From Chitinophaga pinensis (GTDB lineage: Bacteria > Bacteroidota > Bacteroidia > UBA7662), in NCBI GenBank assembly GCA_945874665.1, contig CAMCHJ010000001.1:186001-250000 (forward strand): 64,000 bases of DNA. Direction: 5' to 3'. A program made the translations under genes and the position numbers. The notes beneath the pieces were generated by a model that saw only the letters and a list, made by a program, of their open reading frames with translations, was not told where the DNA came from and made no database searches. Positions 32,207 through 41,210 of the stretch are shown here, one piece after another. Each line of letters begins with the position of its first letter. The first letter of the stretch is position 1.

Positions 32207-33714
32207 ACAGCTGGCAAGAACTCACCGACGTATTTGGCTATGCCTATGCCCAGCGCGCCCTGCTCGCCTCGGTGCTGGTGGGCATTACCTGCGGTTTGCT
32301 AGGCGTTTTTATCGTTTTACGTAATATGTCGCTCATCGGCGACGCACTTTCACACGCCATATTACCGGGCGTAGTGGCTGGCTTCCTCATCGCTGGCCAC
32401 AGCATTTTTGCCTTCTTCACCGGCTCCGTGATTGCGGGTTTGCTGGCCGCACTTAGCATCACCTGGCTTCAGCGCAACGTAAAAACCAAAGAAGATGCCG
32501 CCATCGGCATTGTGTTTTCGGCCATGTTTGCGCTGGGCATCATCGGCATTTCGGCGGTTACCAGGCAGGAGGGCGTGCACCTCGACATGAAGGATTTTCT
32601 GTTTGGCAATGTGCTGGGCATCGCCGACCAAGACCTTTGGCTCACGGGTCTCATCATGGCGTACACCTTGGTGTGTTTGGTGGCCTTTTACCGCTACTTT
32701 TTTGTAACCACTTTTCAGGCTGTAATGGCCCAAACGGCAGGCATTAACGCCAACCTCATGCATTATTTTATAATGATGCTACTCAGTTTTGCCGTGGTAG
32801 CCTCGCTGCAATCTGTAGGTGTAATTTTAGTAGTGGCCATGCTTATTATTCCTGCTTCCACGGCGCTTTTGCTTAGCAACCGATTGCCTGTAGTGCTCGT
32901 TTTATCGGCGGTGGTAGGGGTTTTGTCGGCCAGTATGGGCTTAATTTTCGCTATTCTTTGGGAAACCACGCCTGGTCCAGCCATGACCCTTGTGGCTACT
33001 GCTTTTTACTTGTTGGCGATGCTTTTTTCGCCGCAAAAAGGACTATTTGTACAATGGTTAAGACGCCTCAAGCGCCAACGGATACAAGCGTTGGAGGATG
33101 TGCTGAAAGCCCTGGTGAAGTTACAGGAACGGGGGGTAAAAGACTTGGCTGCCACGGCAGCGGCCATGGAAGTGAGTCCCCAAAAACTCCGCCGCCAACT
33201 CCAAGCCATGCAACAAAAGCGCTGGATTGAGTCGTGGCGCAACCAGCACATCCAGCTCAGCGCAGCCGGCTTGGAGCGTGGCTACCACCTCATTCGCGCC
33301 CACCGCATTTGGGAGAGTTATTTGGTGCAGGAGATGGGTTTGCAGACCGACCAAATACATGGACAGGCCGAGCAATTTGAGCACCGACTGCCGGAAGTAT
33401 TTTTGCAAGAAGTTGAAGCACACTTAGGCTTTCCAACCACCGACCCACACGGCTCGCCCATCCCCCAGCAAAGCAATGCTGCTTTGGTGCTTGCCCAGTT
33501 GCCGTTGGGCAGTCGCGCCATGGTGCTTACTGCCCAAAAAAGTGCAACTGTAAGCTCCGCCCTCTGGAAACTCGGCATTACACCCAACCAAGTGCTGCAA
33601 GTAGAGGCACAGTTGGCGGCCATAATGGTGGTACGTAGCGCCCAAAACAGCTTCGAGCTTCCGTTGTCGCTGGCCAAGCAGGTACTTGTACGCCAAATCG
33701 AAAAAAATAATTAA
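32203..33714 (+). CDS. Metal ABC importer permease fused to a DtxR/MntR-like repressor
   Basis: 503 residues. Residues about 15-280 are an ABC-3 (ZnuB/TroC-type) permease with eight or nine helices and the LIGDALSHAILPGVVAG block. The cytoplasmic rest is a complete three-domain DtxR-like protein. A winged helix (about 294-360, LAATAAAMEVSPQKLRRQLQAMQQKRWIE) comes first. The dimerisation/metal domain (about 361-420, AHRIWESYLVQEMGL, IHGQAEQFEH, DPHGSPIP) follows. An SH3/FeoA-like domain (about 425-500) ends the protein. Ligand positions match MntR: D299, E390, E393, H394 (Glu where DtxR has Cys102), with H367, E371 and H386 as further candidates; MntR Glu11 is replaced by K302. Chlamydial YtgCR is a known permease-repressor fusion that is cleaved to free the repressor. 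Confidence 0.9.
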   Translation: MNSWQELTDVFGYAYAQRALLASVLVGITCGLLGVFIVLRNMSLIGDALSHAILPGVVAGFLIAGHSIFAFFTGSVIAGLLAALSITWLQRNVKTKEDAAIGIVFSAMFALGIIGISAVTRQEGVHLDMKDFLFGNVLGIADQDLWLTGLIMAYTLVCLVAFYRYFFVTTFQAVMAQTAGINANLMHYFIMMLLSFAVVASLQSVGVILVVAMLIIPASTALLLSNRLPVVLVLSAVVGVLSASMGLIFAILWETTPGPAMTLVATAFYLLAMLFSPQKGLFVQWLRRLKRQRIQALEDVLKALVKLQERGVKDLAATAAAMEVSPQKLRRQLQAMQQKRWIESWRNQHIQLSAAGLERGYHLIRAHRIWESYLVQEMGLQTDQIHGQAEQFEHRLPEVFLQEVEAHLGFPTTDPHGSPIPQQSNAALVLAQLPLGSRAMVLTAQKSATVSSALWKLGITPNQVLQVEAQLAAIMVVRSAQNSFELPLSLAKQVLVRQIEKNN

Positions 33715-33719
33715 CTTTG
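33712..33719 (+). promoter_or_regulatory. -7 box TAACTTTG of the lipoprotein gene at 33780
   Basis: Exact TAnnTTTG overlapping the stop codon of the permease-repressor gene; about 60 nt before the next ATG. Confidence 0.5.
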
Positions 33720-33779
33720 AATTAAACTTTATCGGGAGCTGTACGTCATAGGCTACGTTAATCCCCTAAAAACCACACC

Positions 33780-34562
33780 ATGAAAAAAGTATTAACCCTC
33801 GCCGCCATCTGCTTGGTTACCTTGAGCGCTTGTCAGAAAGAAAACATCGACGAGACCAACGAAACCAATGCTGCCGACGAAACCACACAATTCGAAAATT
33901 TGCTTACGGTCGACGAAAGCACCTTCGATGAGCTGTATTTGAACGACACCCCAGAGAGTTTCCCACCAGCGCCTTGTGCCACGGTTACCCGCGATACCAC
34001 CTCTACGCCGCGCACCATCACCATCGATTATGGCACAACCAATTGTTTGTGTGCGGATGGCCGTTTTCGCAGGGGCATCGTGGTGATTAGTTACACAGGC
34101 CAACGCGGCAATGCAGGCAGTAGCTACAGCGTGGCGTTTACCAATTATTTTGTGAACAACCGCGCCGTAAGCGGTAGCATCAGCGGTGCTTTTGCCTTGA
34201 GTAACGGCAATCCGCTCATCACCCGCAACAGCACTTTATTGCTTGTGAGTCCTGCCAACGACAGCGTACAACGCACCGCTACTCGCAGCATTGAAATGAT
34301 TGCTGGTTATGCCACTCCTGTACGCACCGACGATGTGTTTTTGATCAACGGCAACAGCAGCACTACCCGCAATGGCCTCACTTTTAGTCAAACCATCACC
34401 ACGCCTTTGCGTAAAGAAGTGAGTTGCAATTGGCTGGTAAGTGGCGTTATGACCATGACCCGAGGCACCAACACCCGCACCATTGATTTTGGTAACGGCA
34501 GCTGCGACAACCAGGCAGTCGTAACCATGAATGGCATCAGCCGCACCATCACCTTACCATAA
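33780..34562 (+). CDS. Putative lipoprotein of unknown function
   Basis: 260 residues. A lipoprotein signal peptide with lipobox LSAC (Cys18) is followed by an acidic linker (QKENIDETNETNAADET) and a beta-rich, Ser/Thr/Asn-rich domain with four Cys (for example TNCLCADGRF and GSCDN). I do not recognise the family. It has its own promoter and terminator, so although it follows the metal importer it need not belong to that operon. It is likely attached to the outer membrane or surface. Confidence 0.7.
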   Translation: MKKVLTLAAICLVTLSACQKENIDETNETNAADETTQFENLLTVDESTFDELYLNDTPESFPPAPCATVTRDTTSTPRTITIDYGTTNCLCADGRFRRGIVVISYTGQRGNAGSSYSVAFTNYFVNNRAVSGSISGAFALSNGNPLITRNSTLLLVSPANDSVQRTATRSIEMIAGYATPVRTDDVFLINGNSSTTRNGLTFSQTITTPLRKEVSCNWLVSGVMTMTRGTNTRTIDFGNGSCDNQAVVTMNGISRTITLP

Positions 34563-34583
34563 CCGTAATTTTTAATAACAAAG

Positions 34584-34608
34584 CGCCTCGATTCGTCGGG
34601 GCGTTTTT
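34584..34608 (+). terminator. Hairpin terminator after the lipoprotein gene
   Basis: Stem CGCCTCGA / TCGGGGCG (one G-T pair) with a stable TTCG tetraloop, followed by TTTTT. Confidence 0.85.
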
Positions 34609-34668
34609 GTTTTTGGCAGAAATGTGGTTTTTTTGCAAATCTTAAACTATCGACAGGCTATTGCGGTT

Positions 34669-35145
34669 ATGATAGCTCGGGTTTTACGGCCCTCAATAAT
34701 TTACAAATTGTTAAAAAAGATCGGATTTCTGTTTTTCTTGTCGTTGAGCCTCACCTCTTGTCTCGACTCGCATCCCACAGGCGCCAACCTAGAAGGCAAG
34801 TGGAAGCTCTTGCATGTGGAAATTGATGGGGTGGTGTATCCCGACTATAAAATCAAAACAGTAGAGCTGGAAGTAGCTGACGGCGGCTTTGAAGTATATC
34901 AAGAAGGAGAAGTAACGCTCACATTAGGCAAGTACCGCTATGAAGAGATGTTTTATCCAAAGCACCTAGATGTTTGGGTGACGGGTAACGACGATGCTGG
35001 ACTGAAACGTAATGGCATTTTTAGAATGAAAGGCGATACCCTGGAGGCCTGCTTTGCCGCACCTAAGGCCTACCGACCGGCGTATTTCGAAACCCGAACG
35101 GGTGATAAACAAGTGCTCACCGTTTGGAAGCGGTTGAGCGAATAG
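34669..35145 (+). CDS. Small lipoprotein with TIGR03067/lipocalin-like domain
   Basis: About 158 residues from the ATG at 34669. A membrane-targeting stretch (LLKKIGFLFFLSLSLTSC) gives a lipobox Cys. The following domain starts ANLEGKWKLLHVEIDGV and continues with short beta strands (VELEVADGGFEVY, VTLTLGKYRYEEM, GIFRMKGDTLEACFAAPKAYRPAYFETR). This is the layout of the TIGR03067 or lipocalin-like group. The start is uncertain: a TTG nearer the signal (MLKKIG) is possible, and a GTG at 34624 extends it upstream. Function unknown. Confidence 0.65.
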   Translation: MIARVLRPSIIYKLLKKIGFLFFLSLSLTSCLDSHPTGANLEGKWKLLHVEIDGVVYPDYKIKTVELEVADGGFEVYQEGEVTLTLGKYRYEEMFYPKHLDVWVTGNDDAGLKRNGIFRMKGDTLEACFAAPKAYRPAYFETRTGDKQVLTVWKRLSE

Positions 35146-35147
35146 GC

Positions 35148-36203
35148 TTAAACTACACTTAAATTCTTGTTGGCGAGTTGGCCGCAGGCGGCGTCAATGT
35201 CTTTGCCCCGCGACCGGCGTACCACGGCCGTAATACCCGCTTTTTCGAGGGCGAAGATGTAGGCATCTACCCGCGCACGGTCGGCTTGCTGGTACATGCC
35301 ATCGTCGATGGGATTGTATTCGATGATGTTGACTTTGCACGGGAGTTTTTTGCAGAGCCTCACCAGGGCACGAATGTCTTCTTCGCCGTCGTTGATACCC
35401 CGCCAAACCACGTATTCGAAGGTAACGCGACTGCCCGTTTTATCGTACCAGTACAGCAGCGAATCAATCAGCTCTTCGAGCGTATTGCTGTCGTTGATGG
35501 GCATCAGCTTCGAACGTTTTTCGTCGATGGCGGAGTGCAGACTTACCGCTAGCTTGAATTTTACACCGTCGTCGGCCAGTTTGCGAATCATTTTGGTGAT
35601 GCCTACGGTGCTCAGGGTGATGCGGCGTGGCGACATGCCGAGGCCTTGGGGGGAAGTAATTTTTTCGATGGCGGCCAGCACATTGTTGTAATTGAGCAGC
35701 GGCTCGCCCATGCCCATGAGTACGATGTTGGTGAGCGGCCGGTCGAAATACTGCTCGGCTTGGTGGCGGATGGCCACTACTTGGTCGTAAATTTCGTCGG
35801 GATTGAGGTTCCGCATGCGCTTGAGGCGTGCTGTGGCGCAGAAGGTGCAGTCGAGACTGCAACCCACCTGACTGCTGATGCAAGCCGTAATGCGGGTGTC
35901 GGTGGGGATGAGTACCGATTCCACTACGCGGCCGTCAAACAGCTTTACGGCATTTTTGATGGTGCCGTCGTTGCTCTTTTGCTCCTCGTCGATGTGGATG
36001 TGGTTGATAGCAAAGCGGTTTACAAGTTGTGCCCGTAGTGCTACCGATAGGTTCGTCATGTCGTCGAATGAGCGCGCGCCCTTGCTCCATAGCCATTCAT
36101 ACACTTGCTTGGCACGGAAAGCCTTTTCGCCCATGGCGGTGATGGCCTCGGTGAGTTCGATCAGACTGAGCGCGCGGATGTCGGTTTTGGAAGGAGATGA
36201 CAT
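35148..36203 (-). CDS. rlmN: Dual-specificity rRNA/tRNA adenine C2-methyltransferase RlmN
   Basis: 351 residues. A radical-SAM enzyme with CxxxCxxC at C115, C119 and C122 (GCSLDCTFCA), the GMGEPLLNYNNV block and the resolving cysteine C340 in DAACGQL. It methylates C2 of A2503 in 23S rRNA and of A37 in some tRNAs. Its -7 box TATCTTTG ends 4 nt before the ATG. Confidence 0.96.
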   Translation of the reverse strand: MSSPSKTDIRALSLIELTEAITAMGEKAFRAKQVYEWLWSKGARSFDDMTNLSVALRAQLVNRFAINHIHIDEEQKSNDGTIKNAVKLFDGRVVESVLIPTDTRITACISSQVGCSLDCTFCATARLKRMRNLNPDEIYDQVVAIRHQAEQYFDRPLTNIVLMGMGEPLLNYNNVLAAIEKITSPQGLGMSPRRITLSTVGITKMIRKLADDGVKFKLAVSLHSAIDEKRSKLMPINDSNTLEELIDSLLYWYDKTGSRVTFEYVVWRGINDGEEDIRALVRLCKKLPCKVNIIEYNPIDDGMYQQADRARVDAYIFALEKAGITAVVRRSRGKDIDAACGQLANKNLSVV

Positions 36204-36207
36204 GGTG

Positions 36208-36215
36208 CAAAGATA
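36208..36215 (-). promoter_or_regulatory. -7 box TATCTTTG of rlmN
   Basis: Exact TAnnTTTG on the minus strand, followed by CACC and the rlmN ATG. The 4-nt spacing predicts a leaderless mRNA. Confidence 0.6.
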
Positions 36216-36343
36216 GCGGTTTTAGGAGACTGCTCGTTGCGCTCGCTTTAACACCAATTGCAGCTATTTTCTGCTGCCACCGCCGACTGTACCCCTCAAA
36301 AAGTGCTTTACTTTAGAAGGGCTGCCATCCTTCCCAAAACCAA

Positions 36344-36370
36344 CAAAAAAGCCGACTTCCGCCGGCTTTG
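36344..36370 (-). terminator. Hairpin terminator of the menaquinone operon
   Basis: On the minus strand AAAGCCG and CGGCTTT pair around an 8-nt loop, with a run of six T after the stem. It lies about 40 bp past the menB stop. Confidence 0.8.
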
Positions 36371-36405
36371 AATCGTTATGTACAGCTGCAAAAGCAGCCC
36401 AATGG

Positions 36406-37230
36406 CTAGGGAAAACGAGTGAACTTCGAAAAATCAGGATCGCGCTTTTCGAGAAAAGAGTTTTTGCCCTCTTTGGCTTCCTCGCTGAGGTAATATAACA
36501 GCGTGGCGTTGCCAGCGAGCTCTTGGATGCCCGCTTGACCGTCGAGCTCGGCGTTGAACGACGATTTGAGCATGCGCAAGGCAATGGGGCTCTTCTGTAA
36601 AATTTTGCGGCACCACTCAATCGTGGTGTCTTCCAGTTTGTCGAGGGGCACCACCTTGTTTACCAAGCCCATCTCGCGCGCCTCTTGGGCATCATATTGG
36701 TCGCAGAGGTACCAAATTTCGCGCGCCTTCTTTTGGCCCACGATGCGTGCCAAGTACGAAGCGCCAAAACCGCCGTCGAAGCTACCTACTTTTGGTCCAG
36801 TTTGGCCAAAACGGGCATTTTCGGCAGCAATGCTGAGGTCGCACACCACATGCAATACATGGCCACCACCAATGGCCCAGCCGGCCACCATGGCAATTAC
36901 GGGCTTGGGAATGCGGCGAATTTGCATCTGCAGGTCTAGCACATTGAGGCGTGGCACTTCATCCTGGCCAACATACCCGCCGTGACCGCGCACACTCTGG
37001 TCGCCACCGCTGCAAAAAGCCTTACCGCCCTCGCCGGTTAAGATGATCACCCCGATGCGGGCATCCTGGCGACAAACCTCCATGGCTTCAATCATTTCGC
37101 TCACCGTGAGGGGCGTAAAGGCGTTGTGCTTTTCGGGACGGTTGATGCTTATTTTGGCGATGCCCTCGAAGTAGTCAAACTTAATTTCTTTGTACTCGCG
37201 AAGGGGTGTCCAGGCGTAATTCGATTTCAT
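36406..37230 (-). CDS. menB: 1,4-dihydroxy-2-naphthoyl-CoA synthase
   Basis: 274 residues from the ATG at 37230 ([18 protein letters not shown]). Crotonase fold with [17 protein letters not shown], the oxyanion-hole blocks [17 protein letters not shown] and [20 protein letters not shown], and the MenB C-terminal [29 protein letters not shown]. It closes the second ring in menaquinone synthesis. Its start codon overlaps the menD stop as ATGA. A longer frame up to 37314 lies inside menD and is rejected. Confidence 0.96.
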   Translation of the reverse strand: MKSNYAWTPLREYKEIKFDYFEGIAKISINRPEKHNAFTPLTVSEMIEAMEVCRQDARIGVIILTGEGGKAFCSGGDQSVRGHGGYVGQDEVPRLNVLDLQMQIRRIPKPVIAMVAGWAIGGGHVLHVVCDLSIAAENARFGQTGPKVGSFDGGFGASYLARIVGQKKAREIWYLCDQYDAQEAREMGLVNKVVPLDKLEDTTIEWCRKILQKSPIALRMLKSSFNAELDGQAGIQELAGNATLLYYLSEEAKEGKNSFLEKRDPDFSKFTRFP

Positions 37231-38888
37231 GCGTTGCTTTTTATGAGTTGTTGATAGGCTTTGTAAACACTTTGGTTGGTCAAAGGTTCGGTTTGGACTT
37301 CCAAAACGCAGCATTCGGTGCTTTTGCGGAGCTGCGTGAGGCCTTGCTGCAAAGATAGGGCGTCAGTTGCCAAGTAGGATGTGAGGCCCCAGCCTTTAGC
37401 CAACGCCTGCAAATCGATGGTCCGAGGCGTGGCAAAAAAGGTTTCGCGCTCTGGCTGGGTGCTCGGCCCATCGATGAGTCTAAAAATATCACCTCCGCCA
37501 TTGTTGATGACGATGATTTTGAGGTTTGAAGGGCGCTCGCTACTGCTGAACGCGTTGAGATCGTACACAAAACTCAGATCACCTGTGACTAGCCAAGTGG
37601 CGTTTTTTACTTTGCTGGCGAAACCTAAAGCAGTGCTGTTTACCCCATCGATGCCACTGGTGCCTCGATTGGCATGCAACCAAGCCGGTGCTGCTGGCTG
37701 CGGCAACAGCTGCCAATAGCGAATGGGGGTGCTGTTGCCAAGCTGCAAGGCGTCGTTAGGACCAAGGTGCTTGGCAATTTGTGCCATCACGTACAGGTCT
37801 CCAAAGACTAAATCCTTAAAAAAGGGCTGTATTTTATGGTGGATAGCGGCTTCTGCTTGTTTCCAATGCAGTTGGTAGTCGCCTGAACCCATGGGTAACT
37901 CTGCAACGCTTGTGAAAAACTCGAGTGGAGTAACGCCTACCAGTAGCTGCAGCTGTCTAAAAGGATCGGCCAATTGTGCATCGGCATCAATGCGCCAATG
38001 TTCAGCAGCTGGATAGCCCCGCAACCATATTTTGAGCTGTTTGGCCACCACTTGTTCGCCCCAGCTCACGAGTAAATCGGCTTGCAAATGCGCTGGTTTG
38101 GTAGTGCATATGGCCTCGTGCTGCTCGATGCCGCCCTGTAGGTTGTTTACGGGCTCGCTCAAAAGCACTACCCTGGGGTCTTTTATAACTTGGTCGATAA
38201 CCGCTTGTAGCGCAGCATTGGGAGCTTGTTGTCCACCTACCAGCAAAATGCTTTTGGCCTGCAACCACCGCTCGCGCAAGGCTGTTGGCAGTTGTGTTTG
38301 TGGCAAGGGTGCTTGCCATTGCAAGGCTTTGGGCAGGTCGTTGCTGCTAGGTAAAGCCTCGTACAACGGTTCGCGCAAGGGAATGTTGAGGTGCACTGGT
38401 CCGCGCAACCGGTGCGCCTTGTGCCAAGCCTCTTGTACGAGTCGCCCGGCATGCCAACGATCGAGGTCGGTATCACCGCGCTCCGGCAAAGTGGCACTAA
38501 AAACAGTGTGTTTAGCGAGTATTTGGTCCTGCCGAATGGTCTGGCCATCTAATTGATCTACCCAAGCGGCCGGCCGGTCTGCCGACAATACCAGCATCGG
38601 AATGCGCAGGTAAAAAGCTTCGGCTACGGCAGGGGCAAAATTAAGCAAGGCAGTGCCTGAGGTACAAATGAGGGCGGTGGCTTGTTGGCTCGCCAAGCTT
38701 TTGCCGAGGGCTATGTATGCGGCAGCGCGCTCATCCACCGCTGTGCTGGTGCGAATTTGCGACTGACGGGCAAAGGCAAGGGTGAGGGGCGCGGAGCGGG
38801 AGCCCGGACAAATCACCGCTTCCTGCAAGCCGTACTGCTGCAGTAAGTGCAACAAATCGCTTAAATGTTGTTTATCGTGATAGGGCAT
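37227..38888 (-). CDS. menD: 2-succinyl-5-enolpyruvyl-6-hydroxy-3-cyclohexene-1-carboxylate synthase
   Basis: 553 residues from the ATG at 38888 ([35 protein letters not shown]). This is a ThDP enzyme: the activating Glu lies in [12 protein letters not shown], the ThDP/Mg block reads [12 protein letters not shown] to INNGGGDIF, and [15 protein letters not shown] is typical of MenD. It joins isochorismate and 2-oxoglutarate. It lies 16 nt after the menF stop and overlaps menB by 4 bp, so all four genes form one operon. Confidence 0.95.
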   Translation of the reverse strand: MPYHDKQHLSDLLHLLQQYGLQEAVICPGSRSAPLTLAFARQSQIRTSTAVDERAAAYIALGKSLASQQATALICTSGTALLNFAPAVAEAFYLRIPMLVLSADRPAAWVDQLDGQTIRQDQILAKHTVFSATLPERGDTDLDRWHAGRLVQEAWHKAHRLRGPVHLNIPLREPLYEALPSSNDLPKALQWQAPLPQTQLPTALRERWLQAKSILLVGGQQAPNAALQAVIDQVIKDPRVVLLSEPVNNLQGGIEQHEAICTTKPAHLQADLLVSWGEQVVAKQLKIWLRGYPAAEHWRIDADAQLADPFRQLQLLVGVTPLEFFTSVAELPMGSGDYQLHWKQAEAAIHHKIQPFFKDLVFGDLYVMAQIAKHLGPNDALQLGNSTPIRYWQLLPQPAAPAWLHANRGTSGIDGVNSTALGFASKVKNATWLVTGDLSFVYDLNAFSSSERPSNLKIIVINNGGGDIFRLIDGPSTQPERETFFATPRTIDLQALAKGWGLTSYLATDALSLQQGLTQLRKSTECCVLEVQTEPLTNQSVYKAYQQLIKSNA

Positions 38889-38904
38889 GCTTCTCAAAAG
38901 CGTA

Positions 38905-40098
38905 TCAATGCTGCAAGATACGCAGTAATGTGGCAGCTTTGTGTTCGGTTTCTTGCCATTCCGCTGCTGGAACCGAGCCGGCAACAATGCCGCCACCTAA
39001 GTATAAGCTCGCACTGCCCTTGTGAAGTTCCATGGAACGCAAATTAACATAGAGCTGACTGTGGCCTTGGGCGTCAACCGGACCTAAAAATCCGCCGTAT
39101 AAACTCCGTTGATGGGCTTCATGGAACAACAAATAGTTACGTGCGCTATCGGCGGGCAAACCGCAAACCGCAGGGGTCGGGTGTAACGTCTTGACCAAGG
39201 CAAAACTGCTGGCATGGCCTGTGGCCCGGATGAGGTTGCGCAGGTGATACACTTGTCCTGCCTGCACGGTCTCCCGTTCCGCTACTTCCACCTGCAAACC
39301 GGCTTCACGGAGCTTTTCGCGGATGTAATCGGTTACCAAAAGCTGCTCGTGTATTTCTTTATCTGTCCAGGGCGCCATGCTGCCCGCTGTGGTGCGGGTA
39401 CCCGCCAGCGACATGGTTTCGAACACATCGTCCTCGTTTTGAAGGAGCAATTCGGGCGAGGCGCCCAGCCAAATGCCTAATCCCGGCAAATTCACCAAGC
39501 TCACAAAGGCTTGGGGATAAGCGGCGCATAGTTTTTCGAAAAGCGTAGCGGGATGGGTATCGGCGGGTAGGGGCACTTGTTTGATGCGGGAAAGGACTAC
39601 TTTTTGCAAGGGACCGCGGGCGATGGCGGCCAAAGCAGCCTGCACCTGCACTTCGTAGTTTTGCTGCGATACGGCCGGGGAGGGCTGCTGGGTAAGCTGC
39701 TGCCAGTTATCGGCAGTGGTTTCGGCCAAACGATCGTAAAAGGCCGACAGTTGCAATAATTGTTTGGTGTGTAACAAGCCGGTGCGTGCTTGCGCGGGAT
39801 TAAACTGAAAGCCTGTGAAGGCCAAATCGCGGCGCAACCAGCGGGCTGCGGTATTGGGAAAGTCGAAAGGAGCTACTACAAAGCCATCTACAGCCCCTTC
39901 GCTCCAAAACAAGGGGGTATCGTCGAGTTGCATGCAGCTTTCCGGTTCAGCGGCACCGGGCAAACGGTAGCTTACTAGCGGAAAGGCACTGGCTACAGCG
40001 GTATTAAACAGCTTTTGCAAGGAGGCAATGCGCTTGATGGAGGTATGGATCAAATCAGGCGCGGTTGTTAACGATGGCTGCGGTAAAGCGACAAACAC
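38905..40098 (-). CDS. menF: Isochorismate synthase
   Basis: 397 residues. The chorismate-binding domain has LQKVVLSRIKQV, the catalytic block LGASPELLLQ, MSLAGTRTTAG, DKEIHEQLLVTDYIREKL and the end PAVCGLPADSARNYLLFHEAHQRSLYGGFLGPVD. It converts chorismate to isochorismate, the first step of menaquinone synthesis. The only start in frame is a GTG at 40098, which makes a 44-bp overlap with the thioesterase gene; a later non-ATG start is possible. Confidence 0.92.
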   Translation of the reverse strand: MFVALPQPSLTTAPDLIHTSIKRIASLQKLFNTAVASAFPLVSYRLPGAAEPESCMQLDDTPLFWSEGAVDGFVVAPFDFPNTAARWLRRDLAFTGFQFNPAQARTGLLHTKQLLQLSAFYDRLAETTADNWQQLTQQPSPAVSQQNYEVQVQAALAAIARGPLQKVVLSRIKQVPLPADTHPATLFEKLCAAYPQAFVSLVNLPGLGIWLGASPELLLQNEDDVFETMSLAGTRTTAGSMAPWTDKEIHEQLLVTDYIREKLREAGLQVEVAERETVQAGQVYHLRNLIRATGHASSFALVKTLHPTPAVCGLPADSARNYLLFHEAHQRSLYGGFLGPVDAQGHSQLYVNLRSMELHKGSASLYLGGGIVAGSVPAAEWQETEHKAATLLRILQH

Positions 40099-40471
40099 AT
40101 ATCAAATGATCCCGCTCGTCGTATAGTTTGATGTCCCACACATGGGTTTGGCGGCCTTTGTGCAGGATGCTGGCTTTGCCTGTAACGAAGCCCGAGCGCA
40201 CCGCCCGCAGGTGGTTGGCGTTGATTTCGAGTCCAACCGCCACCAAGCCCTCGCCTGCCAGCATGTTAGAGCCCACGCTGCCCAAAGTTTCGGCCAAGGC
40301 CACTGACGAGCCGCCATGTAAAATGCCATATGGCTGCACAGTACGGTGATCAACGGGCATCGTAGCTTCGAGATAGCCTTCGCGGGCCACGGTAAAGTGC
40401 ATACCCAAACTTTCCCCCAAAGTGCCTGGCAATTTGGAATTGATGTGCGTGAGGATTGTGGCTTCGTCCAT
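40055..40471 (-). CDS. menI: Hotdog-fold thioesterase, probable 1,4-dihydroxy-2-naphthoyl-CoA hydrolase
   Basis: 138 residues with the PaaI-type hotdog signature TVQPYGILHGGSSVALAETLGSVGS and VAVGLEINANHLRAVRSGFVTGKAS. It heads the men operon, which makes a MenI role (release of DHNA from its CoA ester) the best guess; a general acyl-CoA thioesterase is the alternative. The -7-like box TAATTTCG ends 4 nt before the ATG. Confidence 0.85.
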   Translation of the reverse strand: MDEATILTHINSKLPGTLGESLGMHFTVAREGYLEATMPVDHRTVQPYGILHGGSSVALAETLGSVGSNMLAGEGLVAVGLEINANHLRAVRSGFVTGKASILHKGRQTHVWDIKLYDERDHLICVCRFTAAIVNNRA

Positions 40472-40475
40472 GCTG

Positions 40476-40483
40476 CGAAATTA
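40476..40483 (-). promoter_or_regulatory. -7-like box TAATTTCG of the men operon
   Basis: On the minus strand, TAATTTCG is followed by CAGC and the menI ATG. It has one mismatch to TAnnTTTG and the recurring 4-nt spacing. Confidence 0.45.
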
Positions 40484-40635
40484 ACATTAAAGCAGCACAT
40501 AGTGTTTTTCTATTCGCCGCTAAGCGGGAAGAATATGTTAAAAATGGCAATCTGGTTTTTCGGATGACCAGGTACATGCAGGCATGAATGCGAGGAAGGT
40601 GTTTTTAAATCTATTGGGGATGCTCTCCCAATCGA

Positions 40636-41205
40636 CTAAGCAGCGGTAGCTGTTTTTTGCCAGCTGTGCCATCCCCAAAGGGCCAAAACAGTAAATATTA
40701 CAAATTGCATGCTGCTTATGGGGAGGCCTTTGTAGGCGTATAAAAAGATGGAGGCCACGTCAACCACCACCCAAGCAATCCAGTTTTCGACTTTTTTCTC
40801 TGCCATCAAGTACATTCCCCCAATGGCCAAAGCCGTGGTGAAGGCGTCGGCGAATGGCACGGTGCTGTCGGTGTAATGCGTGAGCAGGAAGTAAATGGCG
40901 AGCAAACTGCCGCCGCTCAGCAGCGTAAAAATGCGCCAGTTGCGGCGATTGGCGAAGGCAATGGGCAGCACGGCTTGGCCTGGCACAGGTCGGGTCCACC
41001 GCCACCAGCCATACACACTCATACTGGCATACCAGGCATTAACGCCCATGTCGGCATACAAGCCCGCCCCAAAACAAATGTAGATGTAGAGCAGCGTGCT
41101 CACCAAGCCGGTAGGAAACACCCCTACGTGTGCATATCGTGCTAAAAGCACGCTGAGCACGCCAAAAATGGCGGCGGTGGTTTCGAGTAGACTGAGAACA
41201 GGCAT
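40636..41205 (-). CDS. pnuC: PnuC-type nicotinamide riboside transporter
   Basis: 189 residues from the ATG at 41205 (MPVLSLLETTAAIFGVLSVLLA). Seven or eight hydrophobic segments are visible, with the PnuC landmarks NAWYASMSVYGWWRWTRP and the C-terminal KKVENWIAWVVVDVASIFLYAYKGL. It imports nicotinamide riboside, or a related vitamin, by facilitated diffusion coupled to intracellular phosphorylation. The TACCTTTG box 5 nt before this ATG supports it over an upstream start at 41268. No riboswitch-like structure is evident. Confidence 0.9.
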   Translation of the reverse strand: MPVLSLLETTAAIFGVLSVLLARYAHVGVFPTGLVSTLLYIYICFGAGLYADMGVNAWYASMSVYGWWRWTRPVPGQAVLPIAFANRRNWRIFTLLSGGSLLAIYFLLTHYTDSTVPFADAFTTALAIGGMYLMAEKKVENWIAWVVVDVASIFLYAYKGLPISSMQFVIFTVLALWGWHSWQKTATAA

Positions 41206-41210
41206 CAGGG

